A stretch of 64,000 bases of DNA from Anaerolineales bacterium UBA6055 (GTDB lineage: Bacteria; Chloroflexota; Anaerolineae; Aggregatilineales; Phototrophicaceae), in NCBI GenBank assembly GCA_002428985.1, contig DIYL01000054.1, positions 124,001-188,000 on the forward strand, written 5' to 3'. Positions 27,074 to 34,622 of this stretch are shown piece after piece; positions within the stretch are counted from its first letter, which is position 1; each line of letters opens with the position of its first letter. Position numbers and translations under genes: made by a program. Below the pieces are notes generated by a model. The model made no database searches, had not been told where the DNA came from, and saw only the letters and a program-made list of their open reading frames with translations.

Positions 27074-27838
27074 TTATTTTAATTTACCCAACACTTCAAC
27101 CAACTCATCCAAATCAAAATGACGCAATAGTGTTTTAGCTGTCGCATTAATGTCGGTTGGGTCGATTTCTACAGGTTGGATTTTGGGTGGTAGATGGTCT
27201 AATAGCGTTGCATCAGGTTCGGCAGATGTATCAAGTACGTCGAATGTGACAAACATATTCATTGACTGCATACGTGCTGTATCATCGTCATAGCGTACGA
27301 ACAAAAATGGTCCACGATATATGCCGCCCATCAATCGGACCGCCCACTGCAAACGAGCGACACGGTTATCTTCTGAAAGAGGTTGTTCCAAAGCTTCGAA
27401 GTCAATTGACCATCCACCATGTTTTTCTGACCATGTTATTTGGATATCCACATCAGCAAATTCACTCAAATATGCTAATTCAGCGATGTTGTCCGTGTTT
27501 AGTTGGATGTCTGAACGAAGATAACGAATAAATGTTTGTGGTACATGATTCAGTGTACGGCGTTCCAGATTACCTGTTAGACGTTGAGGCACACTATATA
27601 GACTGTTATCAGTGGTATTGCGTAGGAGCAAAATTGTTTTGTTGACGATGAGTTCCCCATGTAATGGCAATACACGCGCGACCTCCCAGAATTCGTTTGG
27701 TAGAAACGTAAATACGTCGCCGACCTGTGGGTTTGATAGATTAATGACTGTGTTTTGTTCCAAAGCAAGTTGTTGTTTATCAGCATAAGCATCGTGAGCT
27801 AGTGATGCAATCCATTGGTCGAACATGTTATCAGTCAT
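27074..27838 (-). CDS. Hypothetical protein, 254 residues
   Basis: A soluble 254-residue protein not recognised as a known family. It has an N-terminal helical start, then NPQVGDVFTFLPNEFWEVARVLPLHGELI, which resembles a small beta-barrel, and ITWSEKHGGWSIDFEALEQP and LQWAVRLMGGIYRGPFLFVRYDD in the middle. A proline-rich turn (HLPPKIQPVEIDPTD) and a short C-terminal helix, TLLRHFDLDELVEVL, end it. There is no signal peptide or membrane segment. It is monocistronic. Codon use looks like that of its neighbours. Confidence 0.6.
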   Translation of the reverse strand: MTDNMFDQWIASLAHDAYADKQQLALEQNTVINLSNPQVGDVFTFLPNEFWEVARVLPLHGELIVNKTILLLRNTTDNSLYSVPQRLTGNLERRTLNHVPQTFIRYLRSDIQLNTDNIAELAYLSEFADVDIQITWSEKHGGWSIDFEALEQPLSEDNRVARLQWAVRLMGGIYRGPFLFVRYDDDTARMQSMNMFVTFDVLDTSAEPDATLLDHLPPKIQPVEIDPTDINATAKTLLRHFDLDELVEVLGKLK

Positions 27839-27982
27839 TAGTTTCCCTATCGTTATATCGTTGTTGTTACTAATAGTTTAAACGATTTATTCTAACGCCA
27901 TGATAAATATTTCGAAGTACAAACAGAGTAAACATAATAGATCTTCAAATGAACTATTCTTAGCAAAGGGGATCTACCAAAT

Positions 27983-28006
27983 AAAAAAGCCAACCGAAGT
28001 CAGCTT
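27983..28006 (-). terminator. Rho-independent terminator with a UUCG tetraloop
   Basis: On the minus strand an 8-bp stem (AAGCUGAC/GUUGGCUU, two wobble pairs) closes a UUCG tetraloop and runs into a T-tract. It ends leftward transcription from the 28260-28937 gene across the remnant at 28100. Confidence 0.8.
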
Positions 28007-28099
28007 TGTGTAACTCTTAGTTGAATGATGTGGATAGTTGATTATTTCGTTAGTTGAATTTAGAGATGGTAACCACCATAAATTGGAATAACCATCTCG

Positions 28100-28230
28100 T
28101 TAATGAGTGGATATTTTGTCAGTCCAGAGGAACTCAATCACATTATCAATATCATTTGATAACCCTGCACCACCTACAGTGGTAATCGAAACAATATATT
28201 CCTAAGTTTTTAGAAGCCGATAGGGTGACT
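28100..28230 (-). pseudogene. Unidentified gene remnant (C-terminal piece)
   Basis: The minus strand has an open stretch, 28201-28100, reading EYIVSITTVGGAGLSNDIDN and ending FLWTDKISTH-stop. Just upstream, in another frame, is EERVSHPIGF followed by a stop. Both look protein-like, are flanked by stops, and precede a real terminator. This suggests the C-terminus of a decayed gene with frameshifts. No family is recognised. Confidence 0.3.
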
Positions 28231-28259
28231 AACGCGTTCCTCTGCTGTCTTTACCGAAT

Positions 28260-28937
28260 TTATCGAACAACTTTAAAATTGAACATCGGTGTTTGGAGCA
28301 CTGAGTATAGTTGTAACCATATTGGTAAAATCATCTCAGTACCACGTGCGCTAGTAATACCACCAAGATCAATCGGTTCCTGCCAACCGAATGATTGTAG
28401 TAATTCGATAACAAATTGCTTAGCGTCTGCATCATCGCCTGATATGAAGACATCATGTGCTTGATTCAGCAACATTGGGTTAGCCATCAAGTCAGCATTC
28501 ATCGTATTCAGCGTTTTAACGACTTTAATATCAGGGAAGTTACGTTGAATCTTTTCACCTAGTGAGTCTGTGTTAACAACACTTAACGACGGTGGCATTC
28601 CATTTGAGAAATCTAGTGGATTAGCAATATCTATCAGAATTTTGCCAGTTATCATCGCCTCATCTATATCGCTTAATATGGTTAGGATTGATTCTCCTGA
28701 AGTGGCGTTGATAAGATAGTCACTTGTATTTGATGCATCACTAAATGATGCAAGTGCTATTGTGCTATGCTGTACCTGCCATTCACTGAAGGGTGGATTG
28801 CCATAGCTATCACCTTCTGTACGGGCAAGTGTTGCAGAAACATCACGAGTTCCGATTGTAACATCGTGTCCAAGCTCATTGAGTCTGTTAGCAATTGTTC
28901 TACCAACCATACCGGTTCCGAAAACTGCAAATTTCAT
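28260..28937 (-). CDS. NADPH-dependent F420 reductase-like oxidoreductase
   Basis: A 225-residue Rossmann protein of the F420-dependent NADP reductase group. The opening MKFAVFGTGMVGRTIANRLNELGHDVTIGTRD carries a GxGxxG dinucleotide site. KTLNTMNADLM, FISGDDADAK and the ending ARGTEMILPIWLQL...TPMFNFKVV are characteristic. It is intact and divergent from an HxlR regulator, a usual arrangement for redox-stress oxidoreductases. Substrate and cofactor preference (NADPH versus F420) are uncertain. Confidence 0.85.
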   Translation of the reverse strand: MKFAVFGTGMVGRTIANRLNELGHDVTIGTRDVSATLARTEGDSYGNPPFSEWQVQHSTIALASFSDASNTSDYLINATSGESILTILSDIDEAMITGKILIDIANPLDFSNGMPPSLSVVNTDSLGEKIQRNFPDIKVVKTLNTMNADLMANPMLLNQAHDVFISGDDADAKQFVIELLQSFGWQEPIDLGGITSARGTEMILPIWLQLYSVLQTPMFNFKVVR

Positions 28938-29019
28938 TGTATTTATCTCCGTTTTGTATTAGATAGGACACTTCTCAGTATAGGCAAGTTACTCTGAGAG
29001 TTCACGAACTTTTTGGTGC

Positions 29020-29037
29020 GTAAATCGATCCGTTTAC
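29020..29037. promoter_or_regulatory. Candidate HxlR operator
   Basis: GTAAA (29020-29024) and TTTAC (29033-29037) form an 18-bp dyad in the divergent promoter region of the oxidoreductase and HxlR genes. Short A/T-rich dyads of this kind are usual for HxlR proteins. Assignment is by position only. Confidence 0.35.
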
Positions 29038-29095
29038 AATAGATAACTTCTGCCATACAATAAAACTGTACTTGTCATAGTTACGGTTTAAGCAT

Positions 29096-29485
29096 ATGAA
29101 TATTTATCAACGAGATACTCACATCCAACCTGATGTATTCAAAGTCAATTGTGGTTCACGGCGTGTTTTGGACTTGCTTGCGGATACATGGTCAATTCTA
29201 GTGTTATATGCATTGGAACCATCTCCGATGCGTTATGGTGAGCTTGAGCGCAAAATTGAAGGTATTTCTCAGAAAATGTTGACACAAACGCTCAAGAAAC
29301 TTCAGCAAGACGGACTGATTGAGCGTGTTATTCATGAGGAAGTATCGTCGCGTCCTGTCTATCAACTCTCTAGGTTGGGGCACACGTTGTTGTATCCACT
29401 GGGGGCATTGTGTGCATGGGCACAAGATAACATGGGAGATGTGGATGCTGCTCGTTTGCGCTATCGTGGAGAACAAGAAAGCTAA
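29096..29485 (+). CDS. HxlR-family transcriptional regulator
   Basis: A 129-residue winged-helix protein. The HxlR core is LDLLADTWSILVLYALEPSPMRYGELERKIEGISQKMLTQTLKKLQQDGLIER, followed by the wing with RPVYQLSRLGHTLL. One cysteine in the N-terminus (VNCGSRR) and one in the last helix (GALCAWAQ) could sense electrophiles, as in related YodB/HypR-type proteins. It diverges from the F420-reductase-like gene, its probable target. Its stop overlaps the ATG of an Rrf2 pseudogene (TAATG). Confidence 0.92.
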   Translation: MNIYQRDTHIQPDVFKVNCGSRRVLDLLADTWSILVLYALEPSPMRYGELERKIEGISQKMLTQTLKKLQQDGLIERVIHEEVSSRPVYQLSRLGHTLLYPLGALCAWAQDNMGDVDAARLRYRGEQES

Positions 29486-29694
29486 TGCTAGCAAACCGTC
29501 AATGTGTAGTTGCTATCTATATGCTATCATTGGTGGATTTATAGCTGTCACCCGTGTCTTCAATGTCTATTGCAGTAAGCGTCGGCACCAATCCTACATT
29601 CATTCGACGTATTATTGATCAACTGAGTGAATATCATCTGATTGTAAAAATTATTGGTGTTAATAGAGGAGGGATATTAACTAAAAATGCTTAA
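29485..29694 (+). pseudogene. Rrf2-family regulator pseudogene (in-frame stop, truncated)
   Basis: From ATG 29485 the frame reads MLANRQCVVAIYMLSLVDL, then TAG (29542-29544), then continues in the same frame LSPVSSMSIAVSVGTNPTFI and RRIIDQLSEYHLIVK to GGILTKNA and a stop at 29692-29694. This matches an Rrf2 winged helix (family pattern IAxSVxTNPxxIRRxxxxL...GGxxL) interrupted by an amber codon and lacking the C-terminal half of a usual 130-150 residue protein. It overlaps the HxlR stop. Confidence 0.72.
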
Positions 29695-29708
29695 GTAATC
29701 CTGTTTAA

Positions 29709-30083
29709 CTATATCCAACCATCTTGACTTTCATCATAGTCTTCACGAGCAGATTCAATTGCCTGCTGGTGTTGTAATCCCCACTGACATAACGATCCCA
29801 TTTGCGCATCCAATGACTTACCTAAGGTCGTTAACTGATATTCAACACGAGGTGGATTCTCCTCATAATCAATTCGCTCAATGATACCATTGCGTTCCAA
29901 ACGTCGTAGTGTTTGTGTCAACATTTTCGTCGAAATATCAGGTATCTGGCGTTTGATTTCACCAAAACGGTCATGTTCCTCGCTAATAGCCAGTAGGATT
30001 TGGGACGCCCATTTGTCGGAGATGACTTCTAGTACCGTTGTCATGCCAGTTACATCAATTTTATTTTGGTCAATTTGTGTCAT
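29709..30083 (-). CDS. HxlR-family transcriptional regulator
   Basis: A 124-residue HxlR protein. VLEVISDKWASQILLAISEEHDRFGEIKRQIPDISTKMLTQTLRRLERNGIIERIDYEENPPRVEYQLTTLGKSL is the full DNA-binding domain. A single Cys (GSLCQWGLQ) lies in the dimerisation helix. It diverges from the broken NmrA-like gene, its likely target. A well-formed promoter (30132-30160) with an operator-like array at the transcription start suggests autorepression. Confidence 0.92.
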   Translation of the reverse strand: MTQIDQNKIDVTGMTTVLEVISDKWASQILLAISEEHDRFGEIKRQIPDISTKMLTQTLRRLERNGIIERIDYEENPPRVEYQLTTLGKSLDAQMGSLCQWGLQHQQAIESAREDYDESQDGWI

Positions 30084-30103
30084 TAGGTATGTCTCATGTA
30101 GTT

Positions 30104-30121
30104 ACTTCAAAGTGCCTACTT
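30104..30121. promoter_or_regulatory. Candidate HxlR operator array
   Basis: ACTT-CA-AAGT-GCCT-ACTT (30104-30121) contains alternating inverted half-sites at the expected transcription start of the HxlR gene. Known HxlR operators have similar short dyads. Binding is inferred. Confidence 0.4.
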
Positions 30122-30131
30122 GTTTGGGTTG

Positions 30132-30160
30132 ATTTTACTGTGATATGTTGTGCTTGTCAA
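30132..30160 (-). promoter_or_regulatory. Sigma-70 promoter of the second HxlR gene
   Basis: On the minus strand, TTGACA (30155-30160) and TAAAAT (30132-30137) are 17 bp apart. The start of transcription would fall near 30125, next to the operator-like array. Confidence 0.7.
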
Positions 30161-30197
30161 AGTGTAATTAATACAGATACAGTTAGGAGATTATCTA

Positions 30198-31072
30198 ATG
30201 AGTAATACAGTTTTTGTCATAGGCGCCACCGGCAATGTTGGGCATCATCTTGTCAACTTCCTTGTCAAACTAGGTATCGACGTCAAAGCCGCGACACGCA
30301 AGCCAGATGACTACAGTCATGCGGGTGTAACACCCGTCTTCTTTGACTATGATAATTCATCATCATATGATGCTGCATTAGACGGTGTGAATCGTGTGTT
30401 CTTCTTTGCCAAAAATGCAGATATACAACCAGAGAAACCTTGATTCCATTCATTGATAAAGCTATCGAAGCAGGGGTCTCACATATGGTGTTGATGACTG
30501 CATTCGGTATCGATCAGGTTGAGGGGATTGGTTTGCGTAAAGTCGAAAAATATCTCATTGCCGCCAATGTACATCATACTATTTTACGTCCAGGATGGTT
30601 CATGGAGAATTTCAACCCTGGTTTCATTCTACCAATGATCCAACAAGGAACAATTTATTTGCCAGCAGCAGATGCAAAAGTTGCGTTTATTGCGGCGCGA
30701 GATATCGCGGAGTCAGCTGCTATTGTGTTAACACATGAACAACATCTTGATCAGGAATATCCACTGACAGGTAGTGAAGCGTTGTCATATGAAGAGACAG
30801 CAGATATCATAACAACTGTGACAGGGCGGAATGTGAATTATGTTGCTGTATCCGACGAAGCGCTTCAAAAATCACTCACAGATGCAGGATGGTATCCAGA
30901 ACAAGCACAGTTCATGGTGGGTTTATTCCAAAATGTTCAGCAGGGTTACAGTTCATATGTTGTCCCAACAGTCCAAAATCTAACAGGGTATGACCCCATC
31001 TCATTCCAGTCGTTTGCCGAGCAAAACAGAGATGCATGGATGACAGATAATGAGGTAGTCAATCAAGCCTAA
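30198..31072 (+). pseudogene. NmrA-like NAD(P)-binding protein, broken by a one-base deletion
   Basis: Two abutting frames form one NmrA/SDR-type protein. Residues 1-81 (30198-30443) open with VFVIGATGNVGHHLVNFL and end in a premature TGA. From about 30437 another frame continues TLIPFIDKAIEAGVSHMVLM and runs to 31072 (ILRPGWFMENF, DIAESAAIVLT, PLTGSEALSYEE). Adding one A to the AAA run at about 30435-30437 restores QPEK-TLIPF exactly as in the family. The full protein would be about 290 residues. This is either a real inactivating deletion or a sequencing error in a homopolymer. Confidence 0.82.
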
Positions 31073-31120
31073 TATACAGAAACATACCTGAAAACTTCTC
31101 AAAATCTTATCGTATAAGTG

Positions 31121-31156
31121 GCAAAAGCTATCTACAAATTTGTAGATGACTTTTGC
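31121..31156 (+). terminator. Long hairpin terminator after the NmrA-like gene
   Basis: GCAAAAG (31121-31127) pairs with CTTTTGC (31150-31156), and between them lies the perfect 18-bp palindrome 31130-31147. The hairpin is followed by ATTTCTTC, a moderately T-rich tail. Confidence 0.65.
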
Positions 31157-31192
31157 ATTTCTTCGTTGCAGGGCAACTATAAACTATACTTT

Positions 31193-31391
31193 AGGCTGGG
31201 CAATGTTGGTCATGCATTTGTGACAATAGGCTTGACTGTTTTAGTGATATTTTCCGGTTTAAGATAAACTTTCTTGCCTCGTACACGTGCACGGATGGTC
31301 GTATCTTTGACAGTAAATCCAGTTTGTTGATTGCTTCACTGATGCTTTGAACCGCACCTGTAACAATGACAATTCTACTCGCTAACCGCAT
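31193..31391 (-). pseudogene. Remnant with an SDR-like N-terminus, frameshifted
   Basis: ATG 31391 follows an excellent ribosome site (AGGAGAGG) 10 bp after the dehydratase stop. It reads MRLASRIVIVTGAVQSISEA, close to the SDR opening with its TGxxxGIG motif degraded. About residue 23 the better-looking frame shifts: FTVKDTTIRARVRGKKVY, then LKPENITKTVKPIVTNA and a stop at 31213. The result looks like the end of a degraded gene that once formed part of the dehydratase operon. The C-terminal segment is not recognised. Confidence 0.45.
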
Positions 31392-31401
31392 ACAGCCTCT
31401 C

Positions 31402-32571
31402 CTAATCGACCTTGTATCGCTCCATCGCATCCCAATTAAGTTCGACACCTAAGCCGGGACGATCAGGTAGTTCGATCTTGCCATCTTTCATAACCAGAGG
31501 ATCATTTACCAGTTCACGTCGCAATGCTGAATCGCATAACTCGGCAGGCAAGAACTCAATAAGCGGACAATTCGGTACGGCTAAAGCCATATGTGCTGAT
31601 GCAGCAATACCAATCCCTGTCTTCCAGCAATGGGGCACAATCAATCGACCACGGTCTTGTGCCATATGGCAGACTCGCATGGCTTCAGTTAATCCACCCA
31701 CCCGTCCAACATCGGGTTGTGCGACTTGTATACCACCTCTATCCATCAAGTCAATAAATTCGAAACGTGTGTTTTGCCATTCGCCACAGGCAATACGCAT
31801 CGGAGCTTCGCGTGATAGAATCGCATAGCCTTCAAGGTTATCAATTTGTAGAGGGGTCTCTAAGAAAAAGATGTCAAGATGATCCCAATTGCGTACCGTA
31901 CGCAAACATTCCTGAGCATCATACCAGCGATATTGTACATCCACCATCATCGTAAAGTCTGGGCCAACTGCTTCCCGACAGGCTTCTACAATTTCTGTCA
32001 TTTGTTCATCGCTACCCGTTAAGCCCAAGTGACGATACGGTCCATCTAATGTGCATTCCATTTTGCCTGCTGAAAAACCATATTCTTTTGCTCGATATGC
32101 CCACTCGACTATCGAATCTCGGTATTCTTCAACGGTATCACCGTGTGGTTGTAACGACGCATATGGAACAATGTGGTCTTTATGTGCGCCACCCAATAGT
32201 TTATAACATGGCATATTGAGGGCTTTGCCTTTAATATCCCAGAGTGCCATGTCGATAGCACCCATCGCACAAATGACTGCACCACGACGACCACTCATGG
32301 CTGTAAACGTGTAGAGTTTCTCCCAGATGGCACTAGTGTCGAATGGGTCTTCTCCAATGAGTAAGTCTTTCATGCCCATTGCCATACTATGGCTACCTTG
32401 AGCTTCAATGGCAGCTTTGACCAACCACGGACCAGTGTCTGTCTCGCCGATACCTGAGATTCCTTCATCAGTATGTACAATGACCACAATATTGTCTTGC
32501 GAGGACGATGTCGCATCCTCTCGTAAGTCAGGCGCTACAAGAATATGACATTCAATATCTGTAATTTTCAT
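31402..32571 (-). CDS. Mandelate racemase/muconate lactonizing enzyme-family dehydratase
   Basis: 389 residues from ATG 32571, chosen for AAAAGG 7 nt upstream; a GTG eight codons earlier has no such site. Enolase-superfamily features are AGKMECTLDG in the place of the K-x-K base, metal ligands in MVDVQYRWYD, FLETPLQ and CGEWQN, and the Asp-His dyad end VPHCWKTGIGIAAS. It is predicted to dehydrate or epimerise a sugar acid (galactonate/rhamnonate/fuconate type). It follows the GntR gene and is probably controlled by it. Confidence 0.85.
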   Translation of the reverse strand: MKITDIECHILVAPDLREDATSSSQDNIVVIVHTDEGISGIGETDTGPWLVKAAIEAQGSHSMAMGMKDLLIGEDPFDTSAIWEKLYTFTAMSGRRGAVICAMGAIDMALWDIKGKALNMPCYKLLGGAHKDHIVPYASLQPHGDTVEEYRDSIVEWAYRAKEYGFSAGKMECTLDGPYRHLGLTGSDEQMTEIVEACREAVGPDFTMMVDVQYRWYDAQECLRTVRNWDHLDIFFLETPLQIDNLEGYAILSREAPMRIACGEWQNTRFEFIDLMDRGGIQVAQPDVGRVGGLTEAMRVCHMAQDRGRLIVPHCWKTGIGIAASAHMALAVPNCPLIEFLPAELCDSALRRELVNDPLVMKDGKIELPDRPGLGVELNWDAMERYKVD

Positions 32572-32621
32572 AATATGACCTTTTAGAATTTTCACTATTC
32601 ATAGGATTGCATATCGTATGC

Positions 32622-33380
32622 CTAAGCTTTATTGGAGTCGGTTGATAATGAAATGATGGTTTGCCAAACCTCACCGGTAAACTGAATGTGCTCACGCATT
32701 AACTCTCCAGCTAAATCTGAGTTACGATCAACGATTGCGTCATAAATTGCCTGATGTGTACCTGTATTTTCTGCCTGTGTTGGCAATGTATCTGATTGTG
32801 TTTCCTTTAAGACTTCTGATAGTAAATCAAGCAAGTTATTGACAAACTGGCTAATTATCGGATTATGACTTGCATCAGCAATATGGCGGTGGAAATTCAT
32901 ATCAGCTTCAAAATAAACAGGAAATTCATCCGTTGATGTCGCCATTATATCTAACTCATATTTGATTTTTGCGATTTCTTCCTTGTTTGCACGTTTTGTG
33001 GCTGCTCGCGTAGCTTCAACTTCAATCATCTTGCGTGCATCTAGAATTTCCATAATTGTGCCACCCCACGATGCGAGGCTTAATCCTAGTATTTGTCCAA
33101 AACTATTCCCTGTATTGGTCGTCAAAAATGTACCTTCACCAACCCTCGATTCGACCAATCCTACTGCTTCTAGTACTTTGAGTGCTTCCCGAACACTATA
33201 TCGTCCGACACCCAATGTCTCAGCTAAGGCTCGCTCAGATGGGAGACGTTCACCAAGTGACACCTGACCAGATAAAATATAGTTCTTTAATTGTGCTAAG
33301 GTCTGGTCTTTCACGCTATATTTCTTTATTGTGGTAAGCCCTGAAAGACTTGCTGATTCTTGCTTCAATAGGTTATCCAT
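32622..33380 (-). CDS. GntR-family (FadR subfamily) transcriptional regulator
   Basis: A 252-residue protein. The GntR winged helix occupies residues 25-90 (QLKNYILSGQVSLGERLPSERALAETLGVGRYSVREALKVLEAVGLVESR), and an all-helical FCD ligand-binding domain follows with DARKMIEVEATRAA, DMNFHRHIADASHNP and HQAIYDAIVDR. FCD regulators sense small acids or sugar acids through a metal-bound site. It precedes the dehydratase gene by 50 bp. A FadR-type operator sits on its own promoter, so autoregulation is likely. Confidence 0.92.
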   Translation of the reverse strand: MDNLLKQESASLSGLTTIKKYSVKDQTLAQLKNYILSGQVSLGERLPSERALAETLGVGRYSVREALKVLEAVGLVESRVGEGTFLTTNTGNSFGQILGLSLASWGGTIMEILDARKMIEVEATRAATKRANKEEIAKIKYELDIMATSTDEFPVYFEADMNFHRHIADASHNPIISQFVNNLLDLLSEVLKETQSDTLPTQAENTGTHQAIYDAIVDRNSDLAGELMREHIQFTGEVWQTIISLSTDSNKA

Positions 33381-33396
33381 ATATAATATTGGTTAG

Positions 33397-33407
33397 TGGT
33401 GTTACCA
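33397..33407. promoter_or_regulatory. FadR-type operator TGGT-GTT-ACCA
   Basis: TGGTGTTACCA has the family TGGT-N3-ACCA spacing and lies directly after the -10 box of the GntR gene, covering the expected transcription start. A second flanking ATTGGT half-site is at 33388-33393. Confidence 0.65.
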
Positions 33408-33436
33408 ATTTTAGATAGAGACATACTAACTGTCAA
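33408..33436 (-). promoter_or_regulatory. Sigma-70 promoter of the GntR-dehydratase operon
   Basis: On the minus strand, TTGACA (33431-33436) and TAAAAT (33408-33413) are separated by 17 bp. Confidence 0.78.
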
Positions 33437-33541
33437 GTTATTTTGCAATATCAACCGTTGGCATACGTTGAGTTTTTAAGGATGACGGCGAAAAATAATG
33501 TTTTTGTTTTCGGTTGCTTGGTATTCCCGTCACGCAAGTTA

Positions 33542-34597
33542 TTATCGCCCAACAGTCAAAATGAGCTTGTGAATCCCTTTGTCATAATCAAAGTTTCGCG
33601 CATAGGCTTCAGCAGTTTTTGAGATGTCATATTTATGAGATACAAGCTCCTCAAGATTGATCTTACCCGATGTTGCTAGCTCAATCGCTCGCGGGTAGGT
33701 ATGCTTCATACGTCGTGACACAATAATTGTTAGTCCTTTGCGCCGTGCGACACTGTGTTTAAGATTAAGTTGGTCGTCGGGAGGAATACCAACTAGCACT
33801 AACCGTCCACCATAACGGAGCATCTCAGCAGCTTGCTGAACAGTGTGATCTGCAAATGCTGCTTCAATCGCTACATCAACACCACGTCCATTAGTTGCTT
33901 CCATAACCGCTTCCACTGGATCGCAATCATTGACATTAAGAGCATGAGTTGCACCCCATTCATGGGCTTTATCAACACGCCATGTCAATTTATCAAATGT
34001 GAATAGTTTGGAGACGCCCATCATACTAGCTAATTTTGTGATCAGCAGGCCAACAGGTCCCGCGCCAATTACTGCAACTGAGCTAGCAATTTTAATTTTG
34101 CTAAAATCAATTGCATGGATCGCAATACCTAATGTTTCTAGTAGCGGTCCTGTCTCGTCGCTCAGTTCATCCGGCATTGGGAAACAATTCCGCGCTTCGA
34201 CAATCATTTGTTCACGTAATGCACCGTGGTCGGGGAATAATCCATAAAAAGAATGATTCGGACATAAGTTGGGATGACCATGCTCACATTGCTCACATCG
34301 CCAACAAGGTACACAAGGGTCTACTGCCATTCGCTGTCCAATTGTTATCGGCTTATGGTTGCCGTCTAATGCTCCTTCACCGACTGCGGTTACGACTCCC
34401 ATAAATTCGTGCCCAAGTACAAATGGCTCAACCGAATCGGTATAACCCGTGCGACCAGTTTCATACATATGAAGGTCGCTACCACATAGCCCGACTGTCC
34501 CAATATTTAGCAATACTTCGCCTGCTTGAGGTGCTGGCGGGGCATCCATCGTTTCGATACGAATATCTTTCGCCCCATATAATTTTGCGACGCGCAT
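33542..34597 (-). CDS. Zinc-dependent medium-chain alcohol dehydrogenase
   Basis: 351 residues of the sorbitol/threonine/galactitol dehydrogenase type. It has the catalytic zinc site GLCGSDLHMY (Cys38) and GHEFMGVV, and the structural zinc loop CVPCWRCEQCEHGHPNLC. The Rossmann site is VAVIGAGPVGLLITK, followed by VDVAIEAAFADHTVQQAAEMLRYGGRLVLVG. It oxidises a polyol or sugar acid with NAD(P)+. It sits in the same orientation as the FAD monooxygenase gene (25 bp upstream) and the GntR operon. Confidence 0.92.
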   Translation of the reverse strand: MRVAKLYGAKDIRIETMDAPPAPQAGEVLLNIGTVGLCGSDLHMYETGRTGYTDSVEPFVLGHEFMGVVTAVGEGALDGNHKPITIGQRMAVDPCVPCWRCEQCEHGHPNLCPNHSFYGLFPDHGALREQMIVEARNCFPMPDELSDETGPLLETLGIAIHAIDFSKIKIASSVAVIGAGPVGLLITKLASMMGVSKLFTFDKLTWRVDKAHEWGATHALNVNDCDPVEAVMEATNGRGVDVAIEAAFADHTVQQAAEMLRYGGRLVLVGIPPDDQLNLKHSVARRKGLTIIVSRRMKHTYPRAIELATSGKINLEELVSHKYDISKTAEAYARNFDYDKGIHKLILTVGR

Positions 34598-34622
34598 ATA
34601 TGTTTCTCTCTATTTTCTGCTG

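Larger units (their letters stand above)
27839..28259. other. 421-bp gap holding a terminator and a gene remnant
   Basis: The gap contains the minus-strand terminator at 27983-28006 and the remnant described at 28100-28230. The rest, 27839-27982, is AT-rich, with no recognised feature other than the upstream region of the hypothetical gene. Confidence 0.5.

Noticed and set aside
31412..31828. A 138-codon open frame on the plus strand
   Set aside because: Antisense to the dehydratase gene, low-complexity Pro/Ser composition, no ribosome site.
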